From Conyzicola nivalis (lineage in GTDB: Bacteria; Actinomycetota; Actinomycetes; Actinomycetales; Microbacteriaceae): 64,000 bases of DNA. The notes beneath the pieces were generated by a model. That model saw nothing but the letters and a program-made list of their open reading frames with translations, was not told the origin of the DNA and did not search any database. Positions 10,802-19,596 of this stretch are shown in pieces. Position 1 is the stretch's first letter. Every line of letters starts with the position of its first letter. A program made the position numbers and the translations under genes. The stretch is taken from positions 1,442,882 through 1,506,881 of the forward strand of contig NZ_BMGB01000001.1 of NCBI RefSeq assembly GCF_014639655.1, read 5' to 3'.

Positions 10802-12576
10802 GGGAGCTCCGATGCGGCCACGAGGCCCTGGGTGTAGCCGAGCAGGACGATTTTGCCACCCGTATCGACGGACGGCACGAGGAACAGCAGCTGGTAGCCG
10901 TAGGTGGCCTTGAAACCCTTGGCGCTCGTGGCCTTGCCGGTGAGCGCCTTCACGGCGGGGGTCGCGTTGGCGACGGCGCCCGCCTCGACGACCTTGACGA
11001 TCTCGTCCTCGTTCACGTCGACCGTGACGAGGGCGCTGGAGTCGTTGGTCGACAGCGCGACCACCGGACCCTTCGACTCGGCGCGTTCGAAGCTCAGCGA
11101 GGACGTGGCGGAGAGACCCGACTTGCGGCTCTCCTTGAATGCTTCGCCGACCTCGGTGCGCAGGCTGTCGCCCTCGGCCTCGAACAGACCGTAGGAAGTG
11201 CTGTCGCTGTCGACCATCAGGATGTCGCCGTAGTCGGCTCCGACGAGCTGCGGTTCGACGACGAGGAACTTCGAGTCGAGCTGCAGGCGGCCGGCACCGA
11301 CGGAAGCGGGCGCGACACCCTCGATCACGGCGCCGGGCTCCATGCGGATCACGTACTGCGCCTTGTAGTTCGACCGGGGGTCGTCCTGGATGAGCATGAC
11401 CGCCATCGGCGGGACCTGCTTGCCGTCTTCGGCCGTCGCCTTGTCTTCGATCACGGCGAGCACGGCGCGCGGCCAGGAGTTCTCGGTGACCTGGGGGAGG
11501 GTCAGCGTGATGTCGCCCTCGGGGATGCCCTCGACGGCGGCGATGCTGCTGTCGGCACGTCGCGCGGCGTAGTTGCTCAGGCGCAGGTCGAGGGCGGGGC
11601 CCGCGAGTCGCGTCTTGATCAGGTCGTCGTTCATGCCGGTGTCCGCCTCGGCGGCGACCGACACCAGGTCGGCCACGATGCGCTTCGCCTGCTGTTCGGT
11701 GACGGCCGGGGGGTCGAGCTGCGCGGCAGCCTCGGCGTCCGCGACGGGATCCGAGGTGGCGGTCGGTGCGGCGACGGGCTCGCGCCCGGCCCAGAAGTCG
11801 GCGCTGCAGCCGCCAAGGGCGAGTGCGGTCACGAGCACGACGGGAACGATCGCGACGCGCGGGTTGATCGCCCTGCGGCCCTTCGCGTTCGCGTCGAGCT
11901 CCTTCTTCTTCGCCTTGATCGGCTTGTAGCGCGGCTGGCGCGGCAGCTTGGGCATCTTCTGCGGCGACTTGCGGCGGGGGCCGCGCGACTTGCGGATGTG
12001 GGCGACGGCCCAGAACAGCAGCACGAGCCCGATGACGAGCAGGATGCCGCCGGCGACCACGAAGGTGTTGGCCCACGGGGTGGAGTTGTCGACGGGCCAG
12101 GTGATGCTGACCTCGGACGGCGCCGGCTTCACTCCGTCGGAGACGACGAGCAGGGAGAAGCCCTCGGGCACGTTGATCGTCATCGAGGACTGGTCGGTGT
12201 AGCTCGCCAGCCAGAGGTCGGAGTCGGCGGGGTTCGGAACCTCGTCTTCGGTGCCCGAGGTGAGTTCGCTCTCGAGCGCGGCCGTCTCGGCGTCGTAGGA
12301 GACGGTGTTGTAGCTGGCGTCGCCGATCCAGGCGATGACGTCCGACGTGCGACCGTAGGCGACGAAATTCTCGTCCGACCCACTGATCTGCACGAACTGG
12401 CTGCGCGGGTAGGCGTTGAGGGCCTCTCCGCTCAACACCGTGACGGGTGCGTCGGTGGTGACGCTCGTCGACGCGGTGATCTCGTCCGGCGCGGCGAGGA
12501 TGGTCTTCTGAGCGATGCCGAGGCCGATGAGCAGCGCGGCCGCGACAAAACTGACAATGGCGAGTACAAATCGCAC
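10798..12576 (-). CDS. Large membrane protein with internal lipobox-like segment, function unknown
   Basis: A 592-residue protein that I cannot assign. Visible parts are an N-terminal hydrophobic segment (FVLAIVSFVAAALLIGLGIA), an extracytoplasmic stretch of about 130 residues, a second membrane segment (VVAGGILLVIGLVLLFWAV), a very basic cytoplasmic loop (SRGPRRKSPQKMPKLPRQ...), and a third segment ending LVTALALGGCSADFWAG. The third segment looks exactly like a lipoprotein signal in the middle of the chain. About 340 soluble residues follow, presumably outside the cell. GTG at 12576 has AAGGAG five bases upstream. The CnoX-like gene follows with a 4-base overlap, and the divergent neighbour encodes the hendecad coiled-coil protein. 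Confidence 0.7.
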   Translation of the reverse strand: MRFVLAIVSFVAAALLIGLGIAQKTILAAPDEITASTSVTTDAPVTVLSGEALNAYPRSQFVQISGSDENFVAYGRTSDVIAWIGDASYNTVSYDAETAALESELTSGTEDEVPNPADSDLWLASYTDQSSMTINVPEGFSLLVVSDGVKPAPSEVSITWPVDNSTPWANTFVVAGGILLVIGLVLLFWAVAHIRKSRGPRRKSPQKMPKLPRQPRYKPIKAKKKELDANAKGRRAINPRVAIVPVVLVTALALGGCSADFWAGREPVAAPTATSDPVADAEAAAQLDPPAVTEQQAKRIVADLVSVAAEADTGMNDDLIKTRLAGPALDLRLSNYAARRADSSIAAVEGIPEGDITLTLPQVTENSWPRAVLAVIEDKATAEDGKQVPPMAVMLIQDDPRSNYKAQYVIRMEPGAVIEGVAPASVGAGRLQLDSKFLVVEPQLVGADYGDILMVDSDSTSYGLFEAEGDSLRTEVGEAFKESRKSGLSATSSLSFERAESKGPVVALSTNDSSALVTVDVNEDEIVKVVEAGAVANATPAVKALTGKATSAKGFKATYGYQLLFLVPSVDTGGKIVLLGYTQGLVAASELP

Positions 12577-12825
12577 GGATTCTCCTTTCGTGTCGCCCAG
12601 CCCTGACGCACAAACGTCGGGGCATCCTCCCTCGCACATCGCGAGTGCTCGCGCTTGGGGGCGAGTGGAAGACTTCCTGGAACCGGTGTCCGGATGGCAA
12701 CAGCAAAGACGATCAAGAATACCTGACGGGGTACGTCGCGTCCTAACCGGGGCACTGGGAATCAACTGTGGGGACCTGCGAGAACGCCGACAGGGCCGTC
12801 GCGTCGAGTCATCCGCCCCTCCTAC

Positions 12826-12831
12826 TAAACT
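12826..12831 (+). promoter_or_regulatory. Candidate -10 box TAAACT for the coiled-coil gene
   Basis: TAAACT is followed by seven bases and the ATG at 12839, with no Shine-Dalgarno sequence. The same box and spacing precede the MarR gene at 29402. Confidence 0.45.
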
Positions 12832-12838
12832 GAGCCTC

Positions 12839-15721
12839 ATGGCTGCTGACGACACAGACTTCGGTACGGAAATGCGCGGATACCGCAAAGAAGCGGTAGA
12901 CAAGGCGGTGCAGGACCTCCGACGCGAGCTCATCAAGGCGAACGCCGACCGGGCCGAGGCGACGAAGGAAATCAAGCGGCTGGCAGCGGTCGCCGAAGAC
13001 CTGCAGGCAGAACTCGACGAGACGGGCACGCCCACCTACTCGGGTCTCGGAACCAAGCTCGAGAACACCCTGCGGGTGGCCGAGGAGCAGTCGACCCGCC
13101 TGATCAGCCAGGCCGACATCGACGCCGAGAGACTGCGCAACTCGGTAAAGAACGAGATCCAGAAGCTGTCGACGGATGCGCGCGAGACCGCAGACCGTCT
13201 CGTTTCCGAAGCGACCGCGCAGGCCAACCAGCTGCTCGAGTCGTCGCGCAGCGAGGCCGAGCATGTGCTCGGCCGCGCGAAGGGCGACGCCGCGACCCTC
13301 GTCAACGACGCAACGCGCGAAGCCGCGTCCATCCGCGGGGCCGTCGCCACCGAAGCGGCAGACGCCCGCGCGACCACAAAGCGCGAGGCCGCCGCCATCC
13401 GCGCCGCCGGCGAACGCGAGGCCGCCGAACTCACGGTCGTCGCCAGCCGCGAGGCCGCGGAGGCCCGCGAGGCCGCCGCGATCCTCGCCAGGGAGACCGA
13501 GCTGGGCCGCACCGAATACGAGACCGAGAACGCGCGACTGCGGGGCGACCTCGCCCGCGACGTGGAGCAGGGGCGCACCGACCTGGCCCGCGACATCCAG
13601 ACTGCCCGCGCCGAGCTCGAGAACGAGACCGAGACCACCCGCACCCAACTCGCCAACGAGGCGGCCGCGACTCGCGCCCAGCTCGAGAACGAGACCACGG
13701 CCACCCGCGCGAAGCTCGAGGCCGACACCGCCGCCGCTTGGACGGCCCTCGCGACCGAGACGGCGGCCCTGCGCGCCGACCTCGAGCAGGAGACGACGGC
13801 CGCCCGCACCGAACTCGAGGTCGAGATCACGACGGCCCGCACCGAACTCGCCAACGACCTCGCGGCCGGCCGCGCCGAGCTCGAGAACGAGATCACCACC
13901 GCCCGCGCCGAGCTGGAGATCGCGGTGTCCACCGCCACCGCGAACCTGACGAACGAGAAGGCCCGGGTCGAGGCCGAACTCGAGAACGAGGTCACCACCA
14001 CCAAGGCCGCCCTCGAGAACGAGGTCACCGCGACGAAGGCCGCCCTCGAGAACGAGGTGACGACCACCCGCGCCGCGCTCGAGAAGCAGGTCACCACGAC
14101 GCAGGCCGAACTCGAGAAGGAGGTCGAGGGCAAGCGCACAGCCCTCGACAGCGAGATCATCGCGCGCCGCACGGCACTCGAGAGCGAGATCTCCGCCGCG
14201 CGCGCTGCCCTCGAGACCGAGGTCACGAGCACCCGTACCGCCCTCGCCAACGAGGTGGCCGCCACGAAGACGGAACTCGCGAACGACGTGGCCGCCACGC
14301 GTGCCGAGCTGGAGAACGAGGTCACGACCACGCGCGCCGAGCTCGAGAACGAGGTCACCACCACGCGTGCCGACCTGGCCAACGAGGTCGCCACCACCCG
14401 GGCCGAGCTCGAGAACCACGTCGCCACGACCACGGCGGAGCTCGAGAAGCGGGTCGCGAGCACCACCGCCGACCTCGACAACCGGGTGGCCACCACCCTC
14501 GCCGAGCTCGACACCGAGGTGACGACCGCGAGGGCCACCCTCGAGAACGACGTCACCACGACCATGGCCGCCCTCGAGAACGAGGTGACCACCGCGCGAT
14601 TGGAGGCCCAGCTCGACATCTCGACCGCCCGCGCCACCCACGACGCCGACCTCAAGGCGAAGAACGCCACGCTCGTCTCGGCCACCCAGGCGGCCCGCGC
14701 CGCCCTCGAGAGCGAGATCACCACGGCCCGCACCGAACTGGAGACCGAGACGGCGGCCATCCGGGCCGCGCTCGAGCACGAGACCTCCACCGCCCGCGCC
14801 GAACTCACCGACGAGCTCGCGACCGCCCGCGCCGAACTGGCGAGCGAGATCGCGGCGGCCCGCACGGCGCTCGAGACCGACACCGCCACGGCGCGCACCG
14901 AGCTCGAGAACGAGACCGCGGCGGCATGGACCAAGCTGGCCAACGAGACCGCCGCCGCAAAGGCCGAACTCGACGGCGACACCGCGACCGCGAGGGCCGC
15001 CCTCGACCGCGACAACGCGGCCGCGAAGGTCGCCCTCGATACCGAGACGGCCGACGTGCGCGCCGCCCTCGCGGCCGAGACCGCAGCGGTCACCGCCGCC
15101 GTCGCCAGCGAGGCCGCCCAGGCCCGCGCCGAGCTGGCCGCCGAGATCGACCGCGAGCGCGCCGACCTCGCCCGCGATATCGAACGCGAGCGCACGGCGC
15201 TCGCCCTCGAGCTCGAGGTCGCGAAGGCGCAGATGGCACACGACATCGAAGAGACCCGCACGACCATCGCCCACGACAGCGAGCAGGCACGCATCGACCT
15301 CGACATCGAGCTCAAGGCGCGTCGCGACGAGGGCGAGAAGGAAGCCCTCGTCAAGCAGCAGGAGGCCACGGCGCAGACCGGCAAGTACCTCAGCGAGGCG
15401 CAGGCCCAGCTCGACGAGGCCAACCTCCGCGCGGCCGAGAAGCGTGCCGAGGCCGCCGAGCTCGAAGACGGCTCCCGCGCCGCGGCGGCGAAGCTCCGCT
15501 CCGAGGCGAACGCCACGGCCGCCGAGGTACTCGCCAACGCCGAGGCGCGTGCGAAGGCGATTGTCGCAGACGCCGAGAAGCAAAACGCAAGGCTCGTGTC
15601 AGAAGCGGAAGATCGCCTCGACAAGATTAGGATCGAGCGCGAGGCTGTCGCTGGCTACTTCGAGAACCTCCGGGGGCTCCTGTCGCAGGCAGAAACCGTT
15701 TCTTCGACCGACCGCGACTAG
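12839..15721 (+). CDS. DivIVA-like giant coiled-coil protein with 54 hendecad repeats (Scy/FilP-type cytoskeletal candidate)
   Basis: A 960-residue, almost entirely helical, Cys-free protein. Residues 8-60 (FGTEMRGYRKEAVDKAVQDL...) resemble the DivIVA N-terminal domain, which in other family members binds the curved membrane. Residues about 65-235 are a heptad-like coil rich in Ala and Glu. Residues 236-829 consist of 54 consecutive 11-residue units without a single insertion or deletion, consensus AELENEVTTTR. Leu at position 3, Val/Ile/Thr at 7 and Thr/Ala at 10 give the 4-3-4 spacing of a hendecad coiled coil. Residues 830-945 are a conventional coil, then a short tail. There is no membrane segment or signal peptide. 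The nearest known analogues are actinobacterial polar-growth proteins such as Scy and FilP; the role here is inferred. An AI-2E permease gene follows 18 bases later. Confidence 0.85.
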   Translation: MAADDTDFGTEMRGYRKEAVDKAVQDLRRELIKANADRAEATKEIKRLAAVAEDLQAELDETGTPTYSGLGTKLENTLRVAEEQSTRLISQADIDAERLRNSVKNEIQKLSTDARETADRLVSEATAQANQLLESSRSEAEHVLGRAKGDAATLVNDATREAASIRGAVATEAADARATTKREAAAIRAAGEREAAELTVVASREAAEAREAAAILARETELGRTEYETENARLRGDLARDVEQGRTDLARDIQTARAELENETETTRTQLANEAAATRAQLENETTATRAKLEADTAAAWTALATETAALRADLEQETTAARTELEVEITTARTELANDLAAGRAELENEITTARAELEIAVSTATANLTNEKARVEAELENEVTTTKAALENEVTATKAALENEVTTTRAALEKQVTTTQAELEKEVEGKRTALDSEIIARRTALESEISAARAALETEVTSTRTALANEVAATKTELANDVAATRAELENEVTTTRAELENEVTTTRADLANEVATTRAELENHVATTTAELEKRVASTTADLDNRVATTLAELDTEVTTARATLENDVTTTMAALENEVTTARLEAQLDISTARATHDADLKAKNATLVSATQAARAALESEITTARTELETETAAIRAALEHETSTARAELTDELATARAELASEIAAARTALETDTATARTELENETAAAWTKLANETAAAKAELDGDTATARAALDRDNAAAKVALDTETADVRAALAAETAAVTAAVASEAAQARAELAAEIDRERADLARDIERERTALALELEVAKAQMAHDIEETRTTIAHDSEQARIDLDIELKARRDEGEKEALVKQQEATAQTGKYLSEAQAQLDEANLRAAEKRAEAAELEDGSRAAAAKLRSEANATAAEVLANAEARAKAIVADAEKQNARLVSEAEDRLDKIRIEREAVAGYFENLRGLLSQAETVSSTDRD
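13544..15325 (+). repeat. Array of 54 in-phase 33-base units inside the coiled-coil gene
   Basis: The 1,782-base stretch is exactly 54 x 33 bases. Units 23 and 24 (around 14306-14371) encode identical peptides yet differ at synonymous sites, so the array is protein-conserved rather than freshly amplified. The phase never breaks, although a few units (about residues 588-620) are divergent. Confidence 0.9.
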
Positions 15722-15739
15722 CACGCCTGGAGCACGCAC

Positions 15740-16792
15740 GTGAAAATTCAGAACCCGTTCAAGCTCGGCCTGCTTGCCGGGCTCGGTGTGCTCGTAGCGA
15801 TCGTCATCGGCGGGGCCGTGCAAGACCTCGCGACGATCCTCACCTACATCGGTGCCGCGATCTTCCTCGCCCTCGGTCTCGACCCGCTCGTCACCTGGCT
15901 CGAGAAGCACGGCGTCAAGCGCGTCATCGCGATCGTCATCACCCTCGTCGGCGTGCTGGGCATCTTCGCGGGCCTCGTGTTCGCCCTGATCCCCGTGATC
16001 AGCGAGCAGGTGCAGAACATCACCAAGCTCATCACCGACACGATCATCCCGGGTATCCAAGACAACTCGATCATCGCCGGCATCGACGACAGCCTGCCCT
16101 GGCTGAAGGTGAACGACCTGATCGGACAGGCCGGCGACTTCATCGCCGACCCCACGAACATTGGCTCGATCGGTGGCGGCGTGCTCGCGGTCGGCATCAA
16201 CATCGCCACCGGCATCTTCGGCGGCATCATCATCGCCATCCTGATGATCTACTTCGTGTCGTCGCTCGGCAGCCTCAAGCGCGGTATCTACCAGCTCGTG
16301 CCCGCCTCGAAGCGTGCCAACTTCATCGACCTCGCCGAGCAGATCAGCGAATCGGTCGGACGCTTCGTTATGGGCCAGATCACGCTCGCGATCGTCAACG
16401 GCGCGCTCTCGTTCATCGTGCTCACCGCCCTCGGCGTCAAGTACTCCGCGCTGCTGGCGTTCATCGCCTTCCTCGGGTCGACCATTCCGCTCGTCGGCAC
16501 GCTCTCCGCATCCGTCATCATCTCGCTCTGCGTGCTGCTCTTCAACGGCGCCGACTGGCACGTGGTCGTCGTGGCCATCTACTACGCGGTCTATATGCAG
16601 GTCGAGGCCTACATCCTGAGCCCCCGCATCATGGCCCGCGCGGTCAAGGTGCCCGGCGTGGTCGTCGTCATCGCGGCCCTCGTCGGAGGAACGCTGCTCG
16701 GCATCCTGGGCGCGCTCATCGCGATCCCGGTGGCGGCCGCTGTGCAGCTGATCATCAAGGAAGTCGTCGTTCCGAAGCAGAACGCGCTCTAG
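15740..16792 (+). CDS. AI-2E family transporter (YdiK/TqsA-type permease)
   Basis: A 350-residue polytopic membrane protein with about eight hydrophobic segments. The layout is that of the AI-2E exporter family: two N-terminal segments (LGLLAGLGVLVAIVIGGAV, TILTYIGAAIFLALGLDPLV), a long extracytoplasmic region with SDSL-like PWLK, then a C-terminal block ending LLGILGALIAIPVAAAVQL. Family members are trimeric permeases; substrates are mostly unknown and only some export autoinducer-2. GTG at 15740 is 18 bases after the coiled-coil gene stop, so the two are probably co-transcribed. It is convergent with the hydrolase gene, with a gap of six bases. Confidence 0.88.
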   Translation: MKIQNPFKLGLLAGLGVLVAIVIGGAVQDLATILTYIGAAIFLALGLDPLVTWLEKHGVKRVIAIVITLVGVLGIFAGLVFALIPVISEQVQNITKLITDTIIPGIQDNSIIAGIDDSLPWLKVNDLIGQAGDFIADPTNIGSIGGGVLAVGINIATGIFGGIIIAILMIYFVSSLGSLKRGIYQLVPASKRANFIDLAEQISESVGRFVMGQITLAIVNGALSFIVLTALGVKYSALLAFIAFLGSTIPLVGTLSASVIISLCVLLFNGADWHVVVVAIYYAVYMQVEAYILSPRIMARAVKVPGVVVVIAALVGGTLLGILGALIAIPVAAAVQLIIKEVVVPKQNAL

Positions 16793-16798
16793 CCGCGG

Positions 16799-17512
16799 CT
16801 ACTGCCAGACGTCGGGCAGCGGTAACGCGGCGGGGTTGAGCCGCTGGACGATCTCGCTCAGCACGCGGTAGGTCTGCGTCTCGCCGACCCAGAGATGCTT
16901 GCCGCCCTCCACGTTCACGAGTTCGATGTTGGGTGCCGCGGCGAAGCGCTCGGCTGCCTCGGCGGGGCGCAGGAAGTCGTCGAGTTCGGGGATCAGTGCG
17001 ACGACCTTCACGTCGGAGTCCGCCCAGGCGCCCACCTCTTCCGGCGACGTGCGGTGCAGTGGCGGGGAGAGCAGGATCATGCCGTCGAGGTAGTGGGCGC
17101 GGCCGTACTTGAGCGCGACCTCGGTACCGAAGGACCAGCCGACGACCCACGGATGCGGCAACCCCCGTTGCGCCACGAAGTCCATGGCCGCGGACAGGTC
17201 GTGCTGCTCGTCGATGCCCGCGCCGAATTCGCCCTGCGACGTGCCGTGCGGCGACGTGACGCCGCGGAAGTTGAACCGCAGCACCGCGATGTCGGCGAGG
17301 GCGGGCAGGCGCAGCGCGGCCTTCTTGATGATGTGGGAGTCCATGAATCCGCCGTGCGTCGGCAGCGGATGCAGCGCGACCATCGTGGCGACCGGCTCGG
17401 CGGTGAGCGGCAGCGACAGCTCGGCCACGAGGCTGAGACCGTCGCTCGTTCGCAGCTCGACGTTCTCGCGGCGGGCGGGCAGCTCGACCGCCCCACGGAT
17501 CTCTGTCGTCAC
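16799..17512 (-). CDS. Alpha/beta hydrolase
   Basis: A 237-residue alpha/beta hydrolase-fold protein. The nucleophile elbow GWSFGTE supplies the serine (about residue 147), and the early motif HPLPTHGGFMDS contributes the oxyanion region. An Asp in the IPELDDFL segment and a His in GGKHLWVGE complete a plausible triad. The pattern (small serine hydrolase acting after HPxPxxGG) is common in Actinobacteria; substrates are unknown. GTG at 17512 is preceded by AGGAG on the minus strand. It follows the zinc-ribbon gene by 13 bases, so the two probably share a transcript. Confidence 0.82.
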   Translation of the reverse strand: MTTEIRGAVELPARRENVELRTSDGLSLVAELSLPLTAEPVATMVALHPLPTHGGFMDSHIIKKAALRLPALADIAVLRFNFRGVTSPHGTSQGEFGAGIDEQHDLSAAMDFVAQRGLPHPWVVGWSFGTEVALKYGRAHYLDGMILLSPPLHRTSPEEVGAWADSDVKVVALIPELDDFLRPAEAAERFAAAPNIELVNVEGGKHLWVGETQTYRVLSEIVQRLNPAALPLPDVWQ

Positions 17513-17525
17513 GGTGTGGTGCTCC

Positions 17526-17822
17526 TCACGGTTTGATCTTCCAGCAGTGCAGGTGCCAGTGGCGGCGGGCGGAGAGGTCGTCGGCCTCCCCCATCAGCCC
17601 GTCCGCGCGCCAGGCGACGGTGTGCGCCGTGCCCGGCCCAATCTCGAGACCGCAGGCGGGGCAGGTGTAGTACTTCGTCGCCGAGGGGGCGGCGAGGGGC
17701 TGCACGTTCCAGAGCCCGTCGCGCTTCGCCTCGGTGCGGCGGCGGCCGGCGAGCACCCGGCTCAGGTCGACATCGTCGTCATCGTCGGGGCGTCTGCCAC
17801 GGGGACGATTGGAACGGGGCAT
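17526..17822 (-). CDS. Small zinc-ribbon protein conserved in Actinobacteria
   Basis: A 98-residue soluble protein. The N-terminus is basic and acidic by turns (RPRGRRPDDDDDVDLSRVL). The centre has YYTCPACGLEIGPG and the C-terminus HWHLHCWKIKP, so two Cys, one Cys and flanking His could bind one zinc ion. Close relatives are common in Actinobacteria and are sometimes labelled ATP/GTP-binding protein without evidence; I would not assign a function. TAGTCT lies six bases before the ATG, fitting a leaderless message. The antiporter gene ends only nine bases upstream. Confidence 0.75.
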   Translation of the reverse strand: MPRSNRPRGRRPDDDDDVDLSRVLAGRRRTEAKRDGLWNVQPLAAPSATKYYTCPACGLEIGPGTAHTVAWRADGLMGEADDLSARRHWHLHCWKIKP

Positions 17823-17828
17823 AACCCC

Positions 17829-17834
17829 AGACTA
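17829..17834 (-). promoter_or_regulatory. Candidate -10 box TAGTCT for the zinc-ribbon gene
   Basis: Minus-strand TAGTCT ends six bases before the ATG at 17822. It overlaps the 3' end of the antiporter gene. Confidence 0.35.
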
Positions 17835-19577
17835 GCTGGCGCCGGGATTGTCGATCTGTTCGAGACGGGTCTCCTCGAGGTCGAGCATCGCCTGCGCGCG
17901 CGACAGCACGCGGGAGGGGTAGCTGCCGGTGGAACGCGCGTCGAGCAGGGCAGCGCGCTCGGCCTGCAACACCTCCTGGCGGAGCGCCCGGTACTGCTGG
18001 TGCGGCGACCTGGCGAGGCCTTCGTCGCCGCTGCCGTACCGCGCGCGTTCCCACGCCGACTCGGCGCTCAGCAGGGTGTCGTGGCGCACGCGGTCGATCA
18101 CGGCGGGATCGACCTCGTGCCCGTCGGGCAGCGTGAAGTCGGGATTCTCGAGGGCGGAGAGTCCCGCGGCGCCCATCTCGTCGAGCAGTTCGGCGAGTTC
18201 GCGCCGGTCGGCGGCCCGGTCGGTGCCGCGGATGCCGCTCGCGCGGATGACCCACGGCAGCGTTCCGCCCTGCAGAAGCAGGGTCACCACCGCGACGGTG
18301 AACGCGGTGAGCACGAGCTGCGAGCGGTAGGGGATGTCCTCGGGCAGCGACTGGGCGGCGGCGAGGGTGACCACCCCGCGCATGCCCGACCAGCCGAGCA
18401 CGACGCCGCCGCGCCAGCCCAGGCCCTCGGCCTTGAGCTGTTTGAGGTCGCTCTCCCTGCGCTGGAAGACCCGCTCGGCGCGGTCCTGCCGCTTCTGGAA
18501 CACCGGGTCCACGGCGGCGCGCCTGCGCATGCGGTCGAGCATGGCGCGCACCCGCGACTGGCGTTCCTCGGCCTGCTCGCCGCGGCGCCGTAGCACGAGC
18601 AGCAGCGGGATGATGAAGAGGAAGCGGATGACGATGATGCCAGCCACCATCAGCAGGCCGTAGACGACCGCCGTGGTGACGCTCAGGTCTTTCGCGATCA
18701 CGTCGGCGATGATCGCGCTGATCTCGAGGCCCATGAGCAGGAAGACGCCGTTCTCTAGCACGAACTGCGCGGTGCGCCAGTTGAGCCGCTCGCTGATGCG
18801 CGCCTGGGCGCTGAACCGCTTGGCGCTGTTGTGTCCCGAGTAGAGCCCGGCGGTCACCACGGCGAGCACTCCGCTCGCTCCGAGGGCCTCGGCGGGGATG
18901 AACGCGATGAACGGCACCGCCAGCGAGATGGTGGTGTCGAGGATGGGGTCGCGCAGCTTCACTCGGACGCGCACGGTGATGAAGCCGACGGCGAACCCGA
19001 TCAGGATGGCCACCGTCACCGCGAAGGCGAAGTCGCCGATGACACCCCAGAAGGTGACCGCGCCGCTGATCGCGAGGATCGCCGAGCGCAGCAGCACGAG
19101 TGCCGTGGCGTCGTTGACGAGGCTCTCCCCCTCGAGAATCGTCACGAGCCGCGGCGGGAGCCCGAGCTTCTTGCCGAGCGCCGTCGCGGCGACCGCGTCT
19201 GTAGGGCTGATCACCGCGCCGAGCGCGATACCGCCGGCCAGGCTGAGGTCGGGGAAGATCATGTACAGCACGAACCCGGTGCCGAAGGCGGTGACGAGCA
19301 CGAGTCCAACGCTCAGGGCGGAGATGGTGCTGAGGTTGCGGCGCAGGTCGACGACCGGGACGTTGATGGCGGCCGCATAGAGGATCGGCGGCAGCAGTCC
19401 GAGCAGCACGATGTTGTGATTCACCACGGTGGGTGCGCCGGGGATATAGCTGAAGCCGAATCCGACCAGGATCAGGATGAGGGGTGCCGCGACCCCGAGC
19501 TTGCGGCTGAACACGCCCGCGAGCACGATCGTGACGATGGCGACTACACCGACTACGAGTCCGTTCTCAACGACCAT
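17832..19577 (-). CDS. Na+/H+ antiporter, CPA1 family
   Basis: A 581-residue monovalent cation:proton antiporter. About twelve membrane segments occupy residues 5-460, interrupted by a charged loop (about 325-385: LRRRGEQAEERQSRVRAML...). The CPA1 signatures are present: ISPTDAVAATAL, GESLVNDATALVL with the conserved Asn-Asp pair, and a late GWSGMRGVVTLAAA segment. A hydrophilic C-terminal tail of about 120 residues is probably cytoplasmic and regulatory. The ATG at 19577 has TATCCT six bases upstream. Functions expected of the family are sodium extrusion and pH homeostasis. Confidence 0.93.
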   Translation of the reverse strand: MVVENGLVVGVVAIVTIVLAGVFSRKLGVAAPLILILVGFGFSYIPGAPTVVNHNIVLLGLLPPILYAAAINVPVVDLRRNLSTISALSVGLVLVTAFGTGFVLYMIFPDLSLAGGIALGAVISPTDAVAATALGKKLGLPPRLVTILEGESLVNDATALVLLRSAILAISGAVTFWGVIGDFAFAVTVAILIGFAVGFITVRVRVKLRDPILDTTISLAVPFIAFIPAEALGASGVLAVVTAGLYSGHNSAKRFSAQARISERLNWRTAQFVLENGVFLLMGLEISAIIADVIAKDLSVTTAVVYGLLMVAGIIVIRFLFIIPLLLVLRRRGEQAEERQSRVRAMLDRMRRRAAVDPVFQKRQDRAERVFQRRESDLKQLKAEGLGWRGGVVLGWSGMRGVVTLAAAQSLPEDIPYRSQLVLTAFTVAVVTLLLQGGTLPWVIRASGIRGTDRAADRRELAELLDEMGAAGLSALENPDFTLPDGHEVDPAVIDRVRHDTLLSAESAWERARYGSGDEGLARSPHQQYRALRQEVLQAERAALLDARSTGSYPSRVLSRAQAMLDLEETRLEQIDNPGAS

Positions 19578-19583
19578 CCGCTA

Positions 19584-19589
19584 AGGATA
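19584..19589 (-). promoter_or_regulatory. Candidate -10 box TATCCT for the antiporter gene
   Basis: Minus-strand TATCCT is separated from the ATG at 19577 by six bases, which indicates a leaderless transcript. Confidence 0.45.
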
Positions 19590-19596
19590 GTTGAGC

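Noticed and set aside
12577-12838. Possible riboswitch in the gap before the coiled-coil gene
   Set aside because: Only short GC hairpins (CCCTGACG/CGTCGGGG near 12600) are visible, with no recognisable conserved riboswitch core. The gene on the right also appears leaderless, which leaves no room for a 5' switch.
13544-15325. Regular repeats considered as a CRISPR array
   Set aside because: The 33-base units are contiguous and translated in frame; there are no spacers and no cas genes.
12809-15624. Two very long minus-strand open frames (over 860 codons each) and a long third plus-strand frame across the repeat gene
   Set aside because: They are by-products of a GC-rich 33-base periodicity. 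The products are monotonous Arg/Gly- or Ser-rich strings, and only the plus frame from 12839 gives a protein with a sensible start, a DivIVA-like head and synonymous divergence.
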